DNA from: Ruminiclostridium cellobioparum subsp. termitidis CT1112
Lineage (GTDB): Bacteria > Bacillota > Clostridia > Acetivibrionales > DSM-1351
NCBI RefSeq assembly: GCF_000350485.1
Contig: NZ_AORV01000078.1
Location: 82,290-146,289 of the forward strand
Direction of reading: 5' to 3'
Length of the DNA: 64,000 nt
The translations under genes and the position numbers were made by a program. Below are positions 54,786 through 63,189 of the stretch, in pieces. The notes under the pieces were generated by a model. The model was not told where the DNA came from. It did not search any database and saw only the letters and a program-made list of their open reading frames with translations. The stretch's first letter is position 1. Every line of letters starts with the position of its first letter.

Positions 54786-56157
54786 TTTGACAGCATGTGG
54801 TACAGACAAAGGCCGGCAGGACTCGGAATCCGATAGTAATTTTAAGGATAATGCTTCGAATAGTACCGGGGATTTATCCGAAGGAACAAATGATGAAAAT
54901 GCCACAATCCATATTTCAATAGACAAATCCAACAGGTTTCTTGAGGTAGCTGTTAAAGAATTTGAGGAGCTTCACCCTGGTATAAAAGTAGAAATCAAAG
55001 AATATATAACTCCGGGAGAGATCATACGGGTCGATGCCGATACATTGGTAGGAAAGGTCTCAAACGGTAACCCTGATGAGTCAAAGGAGAAATATATTAA
55101 CAATATAAACACAGAGCTGATGTCCGGACAGGGAGCCGACATTGTTTCAGTCCGTATGCTGCCGTATAAGAAGTATATCTCCCGGAATATGTTCGCAGAT
55201 ATAGGAAACCTGATGAAATCTGATAAGGACTATGAAGCGGCAAAATACTATACAAATATATTTGAAGCAGTTCAATTTAATAACGGCTTGTATACTATTC
55301 CATTAGATTATACATATCAGCTGTTGGGAGGCAATGTTGAATTAAATATCGATGACAGTAAATGGAACTGGAATGATTTCTTTAGTGCCGCACAAAAAAA
55401 TTTAAGCGGAGTAAGCTCTGAAACAAGGAAAAAATATATACTTTCAGATACTGATGAGGATATATTCAATTTAATATTTGAAAAAAGCTATACCCGCTTT
55501 GTAAATGAAGAAGAGAAAAAGTCGAGCTTTATGTCAGACGAATTCATCAATTTACTCACATTATGCAAGAATCTTTCCGATAAAAAACATGTGAAACAAA
55601 GCTCAACCAAAATAAGCAAGGATGACCTGGGCCAATCTGCGTTTTACATTTATGATATATCTTCATTATCCTCCCTGGCATCCATAGAAGCATCAGAGCC
55701 TGTAAAAAATTTATTAAAGCTGCCCTCCGATGTAAAATCGGGAGATACTGCTTTTAGTTCTTCAATGATGTTGGCTGTTAATAATGCATCAAAAAGTAAA
55801 AATGCAGCCTGGAAATTCATAAAATTCCTCCTTTCAGATGAAATGCAATCCTCCCCTGCTCTACCTGGCTTCCCTATAAACAAGGATGCATATAAGCAGA
55901 GGATTATCAGTGAAACAAAGCAATTTTCCCAGAATGATTCCATTTCGCTATCAAAGGATAAGAAAACAGAGCTTATGAATAAATATGCCGTATTTGCCGA
56001 TTCGGTTGCTCAGGATATTAACAGTTATCCATATGCAGATCCACAAATCCTAAAAATAGTCAAGGAAGAAGTTAAAGCGTTTTTCTCGGGATATGCTTCT
56101 GCCCAGGATGTCGCTCAAGCAATTCAAAACAAGATTGTTATTTACCTAAAAGAATAA
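54739..56157 (+). CDS. solute-binding lipoprotein (family 1, CUT1 type)
   Basis: This 472-residue extracellular lipoprotein has a signal peptide with lipobox FNLTAC (Cys20), a Ser/Asp/Asn-rich linker to about 50, then a type 1 binding fold (ATIHISIDKSNRFLEVAVKEFEELHPGIKVEIKEY, in parts from 53). LPGFPINKDAYKQR and AAWKFIKFLLSDEMQ near 355-380 are typical of sugar/peptide CUT1 proteins. It is likely the binding protein of the two MalF/MalG permeases, but it is separated from them by the adaptor and MacB-like genes. Start has AGGATA upstream inside the previous gene. Confidence 0.82.
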   Translation: MKKICLIILTALVAFNLTACGTDKGRQDSESDSNFKDNASNSTGDLSEGTNDENATIHISIDKSNRFLEVAVKEFEELHPGIKVEIKEYITPGEIIRVDADTLVGKVSNGNPDESKEKYINNINTELMSGQGADIVSVRMLPYKKYISRNMFADIGNLMKSDKDYEAAKYYTNIFEAVQFNNGLYTIPLDYTYQLLGGNVELNIDDSKWNWNDFFSAAQKNLSGVSSETRKKYILSDTDEDIFNLIFEKSYTRFVNEEEKKSSFMSDEFINLLTLCKNLSDKKHVKQSSTKISKDDLGQSAFYIYDISSLSSLASIEASEPVKNLLKLPSDVKSGDTAFSSSMMLAVNNASKSKNAAWKFIKFLLSDEMQSSPALPGFPINKDAYKQRIISETKQFSQNDSISLSKDKKTELMNKYAVFADSVAQDINSYPYADPQILKIVKEEVKAFFSGYASAQDVAQAIQNKIVIYLKE

Positions 56158-56347
56158 AATGACAGCTTGATTATCTGCAAGGGTATATATTCTCTTGCAG
56201 GTAATCAAGCCATTAATACAAAGGAGCTGCGGTATATTTTTGTGAGCCTTTGTATTTAATCATTGAAATCAGATACCACTTATTGTAAAATAAAACAATA
56301 CATTACTAATGATAATTAAGTTTAATTTGCCGATTGGGGGTACTTTT

Positions 56348-57265
56348 TTGAAGTGGAGAATTATACTGCCTTTTTGTATATTTGTATACGTTGCTCTCTA
56401 TTCCCTGAGCCTTATAAGTGAATTTGTTTTTATCCTATCAAATACGGAGGAAGTCGTGAGCCCGGTGGATATGAACAGGTTTACTGATGCAATTGATCTG
56501 AATAATGACAGGGAACCTGTTATTGCAGATGATGTTCTTAAGGAGATATTGAATAATAAAGGATGGGTTCAATTTATTAATGAGTATGGAAGCGAAATAA
56601 AAAGTATAAACAAGCCCTCAAATATTCCTAAACAGTATGCTGGTATACAACAGAAGGAACTTCTCGATAATTTATTATCTATTGGGCAATTTAATATTAA
56701 TATCCGCAACTATACAATATTCTATGAAAACAATATAAAACATGACTATAAATGCATAATTGCCATACCTTTAACAAAACAGTCAGTGCCACCTCAGGAA
56801 CTCATTTTTCAGCAAATCAAATCTTTTGATATGAAGAAGACTGTTGTGTCAGTCCTATATCTTCCCTTATTGATTTTATTTGGATATTTATTCAGCAGAA
56901 GGGTCTCAAAACCAATGAAAGAAGTTTCTGCCGCAATTTCAAGGCTAACCAATGGAGATTACACCCTTTCCGGTGAAAAAGGTCTGTTTAAAGACGTTAA
57001 CCTTCAATTAAATAAATTAGCGGAAGCTCTTCAAGCTAATAACAATAAAATAAAAGATGCAGCCAAAACAAGACAGCAATTGGTTGTAAACGTAACTAGT
57101 TCACTATCCAGCATTAAATCCTCAGCCGAAATACTGTCCCAATCCGAAGAGTATTTGGAAACAGAAAAGAAGATTGAATATGCAAATTTGATTATTGATA
57201 AATCCAATGAAATTGACCAATTACTAAATACATATCTAAATTCTAATTCGTCGAATGGCATTTAA
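56348..57265 (+). CDS. HAMP-domain sensor with degenerate HisKA and no ATPase domain
   Basis: From the TTG at 56348 (GGGGG seven bases upstream) the protein has 305 residues; an ATG at 56309 is possible but has no ribosome site. It has an N-terminal helix, an outside domain of ~145 residues, a second helix (SVLYLPLLILFGYLFS), HAMP (SRRVSKPMKEVSAAISRLTNGDYTLSG), and a helix pair resembling HisKA (VNVTSSLSSIKSSAEILSQSEE...IEYANLIIDKSNEIDQLLNTYL). Where HisKA has SHELRTPL, this protein has TSSLSSIK, so no phospho-His, and no ATPase domain follows. It looks like a sensor that has lost or never had kinase activity. Confidence 0.75.
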   Translation: MKWRIILPFCIFVYVALYSLSLISEFVFILSNTEEVVSPVDMNRFTDAIDLNNDREPVIADDVLKEILNNKGWVQFINEYGSEIKSINKPSNIPKQYAGIQQKELLDNLLSIGQFNINIRNYTIFYENNIKHDYKCIIAIPLTKQSVPPQELIFQQIKSFDMKKTVVSVLYLPLLILFGYLFSRRVSKPMKEVSAAISRLTNGDYTLSGEKGLFKDVNLQLNKLAEALQANNNKIKDAAKTRQQLVVNVTSSLSSIKSSAEILSQSEEYLETEKKIEYANLIIDKSNEIDQLLNTYLNSNSSNGI

Positions 57266-57272
57266 CATTATC

Positions 57273-59141
57273 TTATGCCGGCATATCAGAATTCTCAACA
57301 TTATCTTTATCCGTTTTTAAATTGTACGCTTCTGCCTGCATATTAAACAATTTGTGATACAGTGCACCTTTACTCATTAATTGCTTATGATCCCCGGCTT
57401 CAACAATATGGCCATTTTCTATAACATAAATAATGTCGGCCATTTTTACTGTGGAAAATCTATGTGAAATCAGTACGCATGTGGCATTGCCTATCAATTC
57501 CCGGAAGTTTTGAAAGAGCTCGTATTCTGCTTCTGCATCCAGGGAAGCAGTCGGTTCATCAAGTATAAGCATACATGCATCACTCATAAACGCCCTGCTT
57601 ATAGCTATTTTCTGCCATTGTCCCAGTGAAAGATCCGTTCCATTGGTCCACATTTTTTCCAGCTTTGTATCATATTTTTCACTTAGCCTCTCTATAAATT
57701 CCTTTGCACCGGATTTTTTTGCAGCTGACCGGACAAGTTCCATGTCATCCATCTTATTAATATTTCCAAAGCCTATATTTTGTTTTACCGTAAATGGATA
57801 TTTTACAAAATCCTGAAATACAATACTCATACTTCTATGCAATGTTTCTATATTATATTCACGTATGTCCTTTCCATCAATATATATCACGCCTTCAGTA
57901 GGATCATACAATCTGGAGAGGAGCTTTACCACAGTTGTTTTGCCACATCCGTTTAATCCCACAAAAGCGCATGTTTCACCCGATTTTATAGTTAAATTGA
58001 TGTTTTTTAAAACATATTTTTCAGAGTTGGGATACTTAAATGATACATTTTTGAATTCAATAGAGTTAATAATTTTATTATCAAAGCTCTTAAGGCTTGA
58101 ATCTGCTTTAATCTTAGGTTCTAAATTCAAAACTGAAAAAAGATTATCTATATATAGATTATTTGTATATAATGAGGCCATATTATTTAAGACACTTCTG
58201 ATTGACCCATCAATATTGGTCAGGGCTGAAATGTACATTGTCATACTTCCGATGGTAAGCCCTTTCCTTATGGTTTCCAATACAACATATATCTGAAAAG
58301 CAAGTGAAACAGTGTTATTTAAGACATTTATCAAAGTAAAATTTTTAAGCTGGTACTTACCCATTTTTTTATCCTGTTCCATGTGTTTTATGTTAATGGA
58401 CAAAACCGTGTTTCTAAAAAACTCACCCAGTCTGTACAGTTTTATTTCCTTAATGTTATTATAATGCATTATCATACTTTGCAGATATCTTGCAAATCTT
58501 GCTTCCTGCATTCTCTCAGTAAAAATATCATATCTTTTTCTGGATAATTTTATGTTAACAATAAACATAGGAATGGTAGTGAGGAATGATAATAGCAATA
58601 TTATCGGATTCAGGCTGAATACAATGGATACAGCTCCAGCCAGAGTTGAGAGGCTCTTTATCAATTGCATGAGTGTTTCCAGTATTGCCATTGTTCTTGA
58701 AATAGATTCATTGTTTGTTTTTTCTATATTATCATAAAATGAAGGATCTTCGAAATAGGAAATATCCAATTCATTTGTTTTCTCAATTAGCAATTTACTG
58801 ATATAGGTATTGAGCAGTCTTGACTGACAATCCTGTAAATACCCGTTTAATTGGGTTATTAGCTGACCTGATATTGTAATTAAAAATTGTACGGCAAGCC
58901 ATAAAAAAACATCATTTAAAGTTTTATTTCCTCCACCTGCTGCCAATGCCTTTGTTACACTATCAATAAAAAACTTCATGCTTATCATGTTTAAAGGCAG
59001 TATTGCTCCTTCAATTATTGTAACCAGAAGAGATAGTGAAGTATTGAACTTCGAGCATTTCCATATCAGGCGTAATATCTTCCATATGCTGAGAGTAAAA
59101 GCTTTTGCAATATTCAGCTGATTATTGATTTTTTTATTCAT
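57273..59141 (-). CDS. ABC exporter (permease-ATPase) of the RiPP cluster
   Basis: This half-transporter has 622 residues: six membrane helices (about 20-320), then an ATPase with Walker A GLNGCGKTT, Q-loop VFQDFVKYPF, signature LSLGQWQKI, Walker [14 protein letters not shown] and H-loop ISHRFS. There is no C39 peptidase domain, so leader cleavage must be by another enzyme, plausibly the M16 protease of the same cluster. It follows the precursor gene with a stem-loop between, and converges on the sensor gene with seven bases between stops. Peptide export is inferred from context. Confidence 0.85.
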   Translation of the reverse strand: MNKKINNQLNIAKAFTLSIWKILRLIWKCSKFNTSLSLLVTIIEGAILPLNMISMKFFIDSVTKALAAGGGNKTLNDVFLWLAVQFLITISGQLITQLNGYLQDCQSRLLNTYISKLLIEKTNELDISYFEDPSFYDNIEKTNNESISRTMAILETLMQLIKSLSTLAGAVSIVFSLNPIILLLSFLTTIPMFIVNIKLSRKRYDIFTERMQEARFARYLQSMIMHYNNIKEIKLYRLGEFFRNTVLSINIKHMEQDKKMGKYQLKNFTLINVLNNTVSLAFQIYVVLETIRKGLTIGSMTMYISALTNIDGSIRSVLNNMASLYTNNLYIDNLFSVLNLEPKIKADSSLKSFDNKIINSIEFKNVSFKYPNSEKYVLKNINLTIKSGETCAFVGLNGCGKTTVVKLLSRLYDPTEGVIYIDGKDIREYNIETLHRSMSIVFQDFVKYPFTVKQNIGFGNINKMDDMELVRSAAKKSGAKEFIERLSEKYDTKLEKMWTNGTDLSLGQWQKIAISRAFMSDACMLILDEPTASLDAEAEYELFQNFRELIGNATCVLISHRFSTVKMADIIYVIENGHIVEAGDHKQLMSKGALYHKLFNMQAEAYNLKTDKDNVENSDMPA

Positions 59142-59183
59142 GACAATTAATTATCCTTCCGGTAAAAAGTTTTTTAGATATTC

Positions 59184-59221
59184 AAATTTCTCGCATGGCA
59201 AAAAATCCATGCGAGAAATTT
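59184..59221 (-). repeat. perfect stem-loop between the precursor and exporter genes
   Basis: 15-base arms aaatttctcgcatgg (59184-59198) and complement (59207-59221) around an 8-base loop. The T-run on the minus strand is weak, so it would act as a leaky terminator or a 3'-end stabiliser for the precursor message. Confidence 0.65.
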
Positions 59222-59244
59222 TTTGTGCTATATTCAGTAAGTAA

Positions 59245-59451
59245 CTAGAGAGCAGCATTATATGCGATAGTAAAGTTTGCATTATCGTTTCCAACAATGC
59301 TTGGACTGCAATTACAGCCGCATGCTGTTCCATACACTGCCGCTTTATCATGGGTACTGGATGACCCAGAATGGCAAACACAATGACACCCGGAATTTGC
59401 TTGAGTTTCAAATGTTGAAACATCTCTTCCTATTGGATTAACTAACTTCAT
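59245..59451 (-). CDS. Cys-rich RiPP precursor peptide (ranthipeptide/sactipeptide-like)
   Basis: This 68-residue peptide has a very strong ribosome site (AGGAGG). The first ~21 residues form a leader (MKLVNPIGRD...), followed by a core with six Cys in two CxCxC motifs: Cys22-24-26 and Cys44-46-48, separated by a Gly/Ser/Ala-rich stretch. The C-terminal tail (about 49-68) is Asn/Ala-rich with few charges. Precursors with a KLVNP-like start and paired Cys motifs next to a radical SAM-SPASM enzyme are known to me from clostridial sactipeptide/ranthipeptide clusters (CA_C0660-type, from memory). The maturase is encoded upstream, the M16 protease 35 bases upstream and the exporter downstream. Cross-link positions cannot be read from sequence. 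Confidence 0.75.
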   Translation of the reverse strand: MKLVNPIGRDVSTFETQANSGCHCVCHSGSSSTHDKAAVYGTACGCNCSPSIVGNDNANFTIAYNAAL

Positions 59452-59486
59452 AAGTTTCTCCTCCTTTCTCCATTTGTGATTTTATA

Positions 59487-60884
59487 TCAATTTGCTGCAC
59501 AGCCAATTTTATTAAGATAATCAATTATCGCAACTGATTCTGAATGATATTTTTGATTATCAGGAAGGTTAATGGCAATAGCCATATCTGAGTTCCTTAA
59601 CCACAGCTTTTGACAATTTCCAATATCTATGAGTGATATATCATTAATCAAATTGAGACTAAGCTCATATTCATCTCTAATAGAAAGGATTGGCTCGCCA
59701 TATAAAAAATTATCCCGGCATTCCGTATACAACAATTCCGGGGCATACTTCTGCTGTTCTTGAAAGTTAACCTTAATACCTTGAAGCAAAGTATTCTTAC
59801 TTTCTTCAAAATCCTTTTCTGAAATCCCTTGCTCAGCTATTACCCTTAACTGTTCCAGCATAATTGATAAAACCTTGATAATTTCATCCTCTGTTTTAGC
59901 AACAATTACGCTGAACTCATATTTATTAAGGAAATGATCTTTTTTGCATATTACATCTTTTGCATTGACATACATATTTCTTAATGCTTTGCGGATATAA
60001 TTTTCAGTCATGTAATAGCTGATCCACTCAGTAAGCTTTACTTTCATGTCGTAAACCAACTGCATTTCACATTTGGGATGCATATAATACATATGTATTT
60101 CAGCAAAAACCAAATTTTTAAAGTAATTAACCGCATATTTTTTATGTTCATACGGTGCAATATTGGTATATATCCTCTCTTTTTTCGTCTCTGTTTTTAA
60201 CAGTGTGGAAAAACTCTTTTTAAATAACTCCTGTACCTCACCTGTTTCAATATTTCCAGCAGCAATAACTGCCATAAGCTCAGGACGGTACCACTGACGA
60301 TGAAACTTAATTAATTCATCATACCCAATTTCATTGAGACATTCTAATTCCCCAATAGGCATTAGGTTTGAATAATATGAATTGTTCAGTGTAAGCGGAA
60401 GTACTTTTTGTCTTATTTTAAAATCTGTTCTCCCGCCAACGCTTTTATATTCATTAATAATTCCTCTTCTGACCCATTCCACCCGGTCTCTTCTCATAAT
60501 AGAGCCGTCTGCTATTTTCTTTAATGCATTGATACATCTCTCTATATTTTCACGTAAAGGAATACATTTCAATATGAATACGGTTTCATCAAAATTTGTA
60601 TATCCGCTTGCTGTGATATCATACAGTGAATTACCATCTTCCGTTGAAAAATGTGAGCTGTCACTCAGGCACAGATGCTCTGTAAAATGCGCCGCGCCTC
60701 TTTGGCCGGCCTCCTCCACAGTACACCCGATTTTTACAACAAGTGAAAAAATCACTTCATTTACATTACATAAGCCATTATATGTATAATATGTAAGGCC
60801 ATTATCCAGTTGCCCTTTTGTCAGATTAATATCTGTCAGAAGGTTCAAATTATCATTAAATCCATATTCCAACCTTTTCACCAT
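59487..60884 (-). CDS. M16-family (pitrilysin-like) zinc protease
   Basis: This 465-residue protease has the inverted zinc motif HxxEH at 66-70 (HFTEH) and the third ligand Glu145 in IINEYKS. It then has the RxxY-like C-terminal domain and RNxxxN features, and it is about the size of bacterial single-chain M16B subunits. In peptide clusters such enzymes trim leader or immature peptides. There is no clear ribosome site. It lies between the maturase (29 bases) and the precursor (35 bases). No second M16 subunit is visible, so it would need a homodimer or a partner elsewhere. Confidence 0.82.
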   Translation of the reverse strand: MVKRLEYGFNDNLNLLTDINLTKGQLDNGLTYYTYNGLCNVNEVIFSLVVKIGCTVEEAGQRGAAHFTEHLCLSDSSHFSTEDGNSLYDITASGYTNFDETVFILKCIPLRENIERCINALKKIADGSIMRRDRVEWVRRGIINEYKSVGGRTDFKIRQKVLPLTLNNSYYSNLMPIGELECLNEIGYDELIKFHRQWYRPELMAVIAAGNIETGEVQELFKKSFSTLLKTETKKERIYTNIAPYEHKKYAVNYFKNLVFAEIHMYYMHPKCEMQLVYDMKVKLTEWISYYMTENYIRKALRNMYVNAKDVICKKDHFLNKYEFSVIVAKTEDEIIKVLSIMLEQLRVIAEQGISEKDFEESKNTLLQGIKVNFQEQQKYAPELLYTECRDNFLYGEPILSIRDEYELSLNLINDISLIDIGNCQKLWLRNSDMAIAINLPDNQKYHSESVAIIDYLNKIGCAAN

Positions 60885-60913
60885 CCATAAAATTAAATGA
60901 TTTAAAGCAAGCT

Positions 60914-62497
60914 TTATGATACTGTCATATCATTTAAAAACCTGAGTTTCTCCGGATTTTTCTCCATATAGCTATGGTAAGCAATCAAACTGTTTAATAA
61001 GCTGCTGCGTGTCAAATTGCAGTGTAGAATCTTTTTATCAATATCAAGCTGCCCCTCGGAATAACAGCTGATATAACATAAATCACATAACCGCAATGCC
61101 CAGCAGTTAGAACAATGTTTTATCGAGGCCTTTGAATACTCATCTATATATACGGATTTTACCTTCTGCAAATCAATCCCTGTAAAAACATTGCCTATGG
61201 ACGGTGCCCCATCAATACGTTCGCATAGCATCAGACCACCTTTAGCCGTAACATATATTCTTCTGCAGGCAGGTAAGCAACATCCGTTAAGTGTATAATC
61301 ATCCATCGGCTCGGCATAAATATGTCTTTTATGTATTCTTACAAGAGCATCATCAATAGTACTTTTTGTAAAAAAATCAATCTGATCATTGTTTTCAAGC
61401 TTATCGAAATATTTTGCCTCCGACCAGCTAGCAAGGGTATTATCGATTTCCATATTATCTTTGGTCACTTTTAAGGGCATACCGTTATCATCAAGCTTAT
61501 TGTTTGGAACACTGTTAGTTGCAGGGTATGTTACACGCTTTCCAACACTTGCCGGCAGCCAATCCAGCCCTTTATAAAATTCATCAATCCGATCAAGTTT
61601 TTCTTTTGTATACGGAGGTCCAAAAACCATGCTGAGTGACAACCTCTCAACTACGGAATCACCCAGGGCGTCAACCATGTATTTCAATCCGCGTATAGCG
61701 CTGTCAAAAGTACCATTTCCGCCAACATCCCTTCTGTAATAATCATGTAAATCTTTTGGTCCGTCCAGGCTGCATACAATGTTTAAATTTTTGACAGAGG
61801 CTAAAAAAGCAGCAATTTCAGGAGTTACCAATGTTAAATTTGTAGTAAGTGAAAATGTAAGCCTGTCCTTTGATATGATTTTTTGTGCATAGCTTATACA
61901 GTATTTCAGCAGATCAAATTTTAGAAGCGGCTCTCCTCCATAAAATGTGAGGGCAACACTTTTATTTGGGTCTCCATGTGCTTTTAAGTAATCTATAGCT
62001 GCTTCAGCGATTTCCTTTGACATATCAATCTCGCCGTGATCGCGCTTCTGTTCATATTGCGTACCATAGATGCAATAGCCGCAACGCAGGTTACAGCGTT
62101 CCGTAAGTTCAAGTACTACCTGATCAAGAGCATTATTTATGTAGTATTCCAACTTTTCAAAATGCCCGGGAGAATAAAACTTTTTGGGTCTTGGGGCTTT
62201 TAATATATGCTCGTTTTCAATTACCGACTTAATATCTTCCAATGCTTCCAACACTTTTTGTTCGCCGAATTTTTCTGTCAGGTCATCAACATCAATATCT
62301 GTTTTGTTGTTCAGAATACCTTTCAATATCTGATATTCTATGCCCTCACACTGTAATACCTTACCTGTTCCCGTATCATAAATATAGCTGTTATTATATG
62401 TTTCAAACAGCTTTGCCAGGGGTTTGGCGCTATTAATCAACTCAGTCAGATATTCTAAATTTTCATATATTACTCTACTTGAATTTTTAGTCAGCAT
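60914..62497 (-). CDS. radical SAM/SPASM peptide maturase
   Basis: This 527-residue enzyme probably forms thioether or related links in the precursor at 59245. Residues ~1-100 look like a PqqD/RRE-type leader-binding domain. The radical SAM domain has the cluster motif CNLRCGYC (Cys135, 139, 142) and FYGGEPLL (186-192). The SPASM region carries ten Cys (406, 407, 411, 425, 462, 465, 471, 474, 478, 493) for two auxiliary clusters. I chose the ATG at 62497 with GGGAGG six bases upstream. It is first in the operon maturase-protease-precursor-exporter. Confidence 0.87.
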   Translation of the reverse strand: MLTKNSSRVIYENLEYLTELINSAKPLAKLFETYNNSYIYDTGTGKVLQCEGIEYQILKGILNNKTDIDVDDLTEKFGEQKVLEALEDIKSVIENEHILKAPRPKKFYSPGHFEKLEYYINNALDQVVLELTERCNLRCGYCIYGTQYEQKRDHGEIDMSKEIAEAAIDYLKAHGDPNKSVALTFYGGEPLLKFDLLKYCISYAQKIISKDRLTFSLTTNLTLVTPEIAAFLASVKNLNIVCSLDGPKDLHDYYRRDVGGNGTFDSAIRGLKYMVDALGDSVVERLSLSMVFGPPYTKEKLDRIDEFYKGLDWLPASVGKRVTYPATNSVPNNKLDDNGMPLKVTKDNMEIDNTLASWSEAKYFDKLENNDQIDFFTKSTIDDALVRIHKRHIYAEPMDDYTLNGCCLPACRRIYVTAKGGLMLCERIDGAPSIGNVFTGIDLQKVKSVYIDEYSKASIKHCSNCWALRLCDLCYISCYSEGQLDIDKKILHCNLTRSSLLNSLIAYHSYMEKNPEKLRFLNDMTVS

Positions 62498-63189
62498 ATG
62501 AAGCCTCCCTATCAATTTTATGTTTTCAAATTACCATAGGTAATCATCATCTGTATATAACTCGACACTGAATGGTAAAAAAAATAAACTTAGTGGTATT
62601 TAATTGCCATTAGTAATATAAAAGTAAAATATCTGCTTTAACATGTATAAAAACATAAAACAATGAAATATATTTCATTGCATTTGTTAAAGTTATACTC
62701 ATTTTTTGTTAAAAACAAATAATATATATTGATTTTAATTACAATATATGTAATAATTAGCAATAAATAATAATACTGTTAAATATTCCATGCCCGTAAA
62801 TCTATTATCTGTTTTATATCTGTTTTAAAATGCAGAATAATATCAATAGATGTATAATCAGAAAAAAATCAGATTAATAGGTGACCTGAATGAAATATAA
62901 ATTTGCTTATTACATATGAATAAAATTAAAGGCCAGAAGAGTAGAATTATATCTAACTCGGAGAAAGTTACTGAGATATTGGTAATGTCATTAAACCCTT
63001 TACAGAATCCGGCATAAAATTGTTGTTAAAAAATTAACTATTATAAAAAGTTCTAGATTGATCCTACCTGTCTTTTAACCATAAACAAAACCATATATTT
63101 AGGCATAAATATTATTTCTGACTGTCCTAATGAAAGTAATAAGATATTTAGCAGTTGATTAAATTTATACATGTAAAGGCGGTTATCTT
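62498..63189. other. long AT-rich intergenic control region of the RiPP operon and LytTR gene
   Basis: These ~690 bases lie between divergent genes. Two related dyads, attaccataggtaat (62530-62544) and attgccattagtaat (62603-62617), lie upstream of the maturase gene 73 bases apart. Further out, tttgttaaag (62683-62692) and tttgttaaaa (62705-62714) repeat with a 22-base period, like LytTR-type direct repeats. No convincing gene or tRNA is present; a 33-codon ORF at 62916-63017 lacks a ribosome site. Confidence 0.5.

Noticed and set aside
59151..59423. A 90-codon minus-strand ORF overlapping the precursor peptide
   Set aside because: It is in another frame of the precursor gene and runs through the hairpin, with no ribosome site. 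The 68-aa frame has AGGAGG and the Cys pattern.
62916..63017. A 33-codon ORF in the control region, possible second precursor
   Set aside because: No ribosome site, no Cys, no resemblance to the precursor; likely chance.
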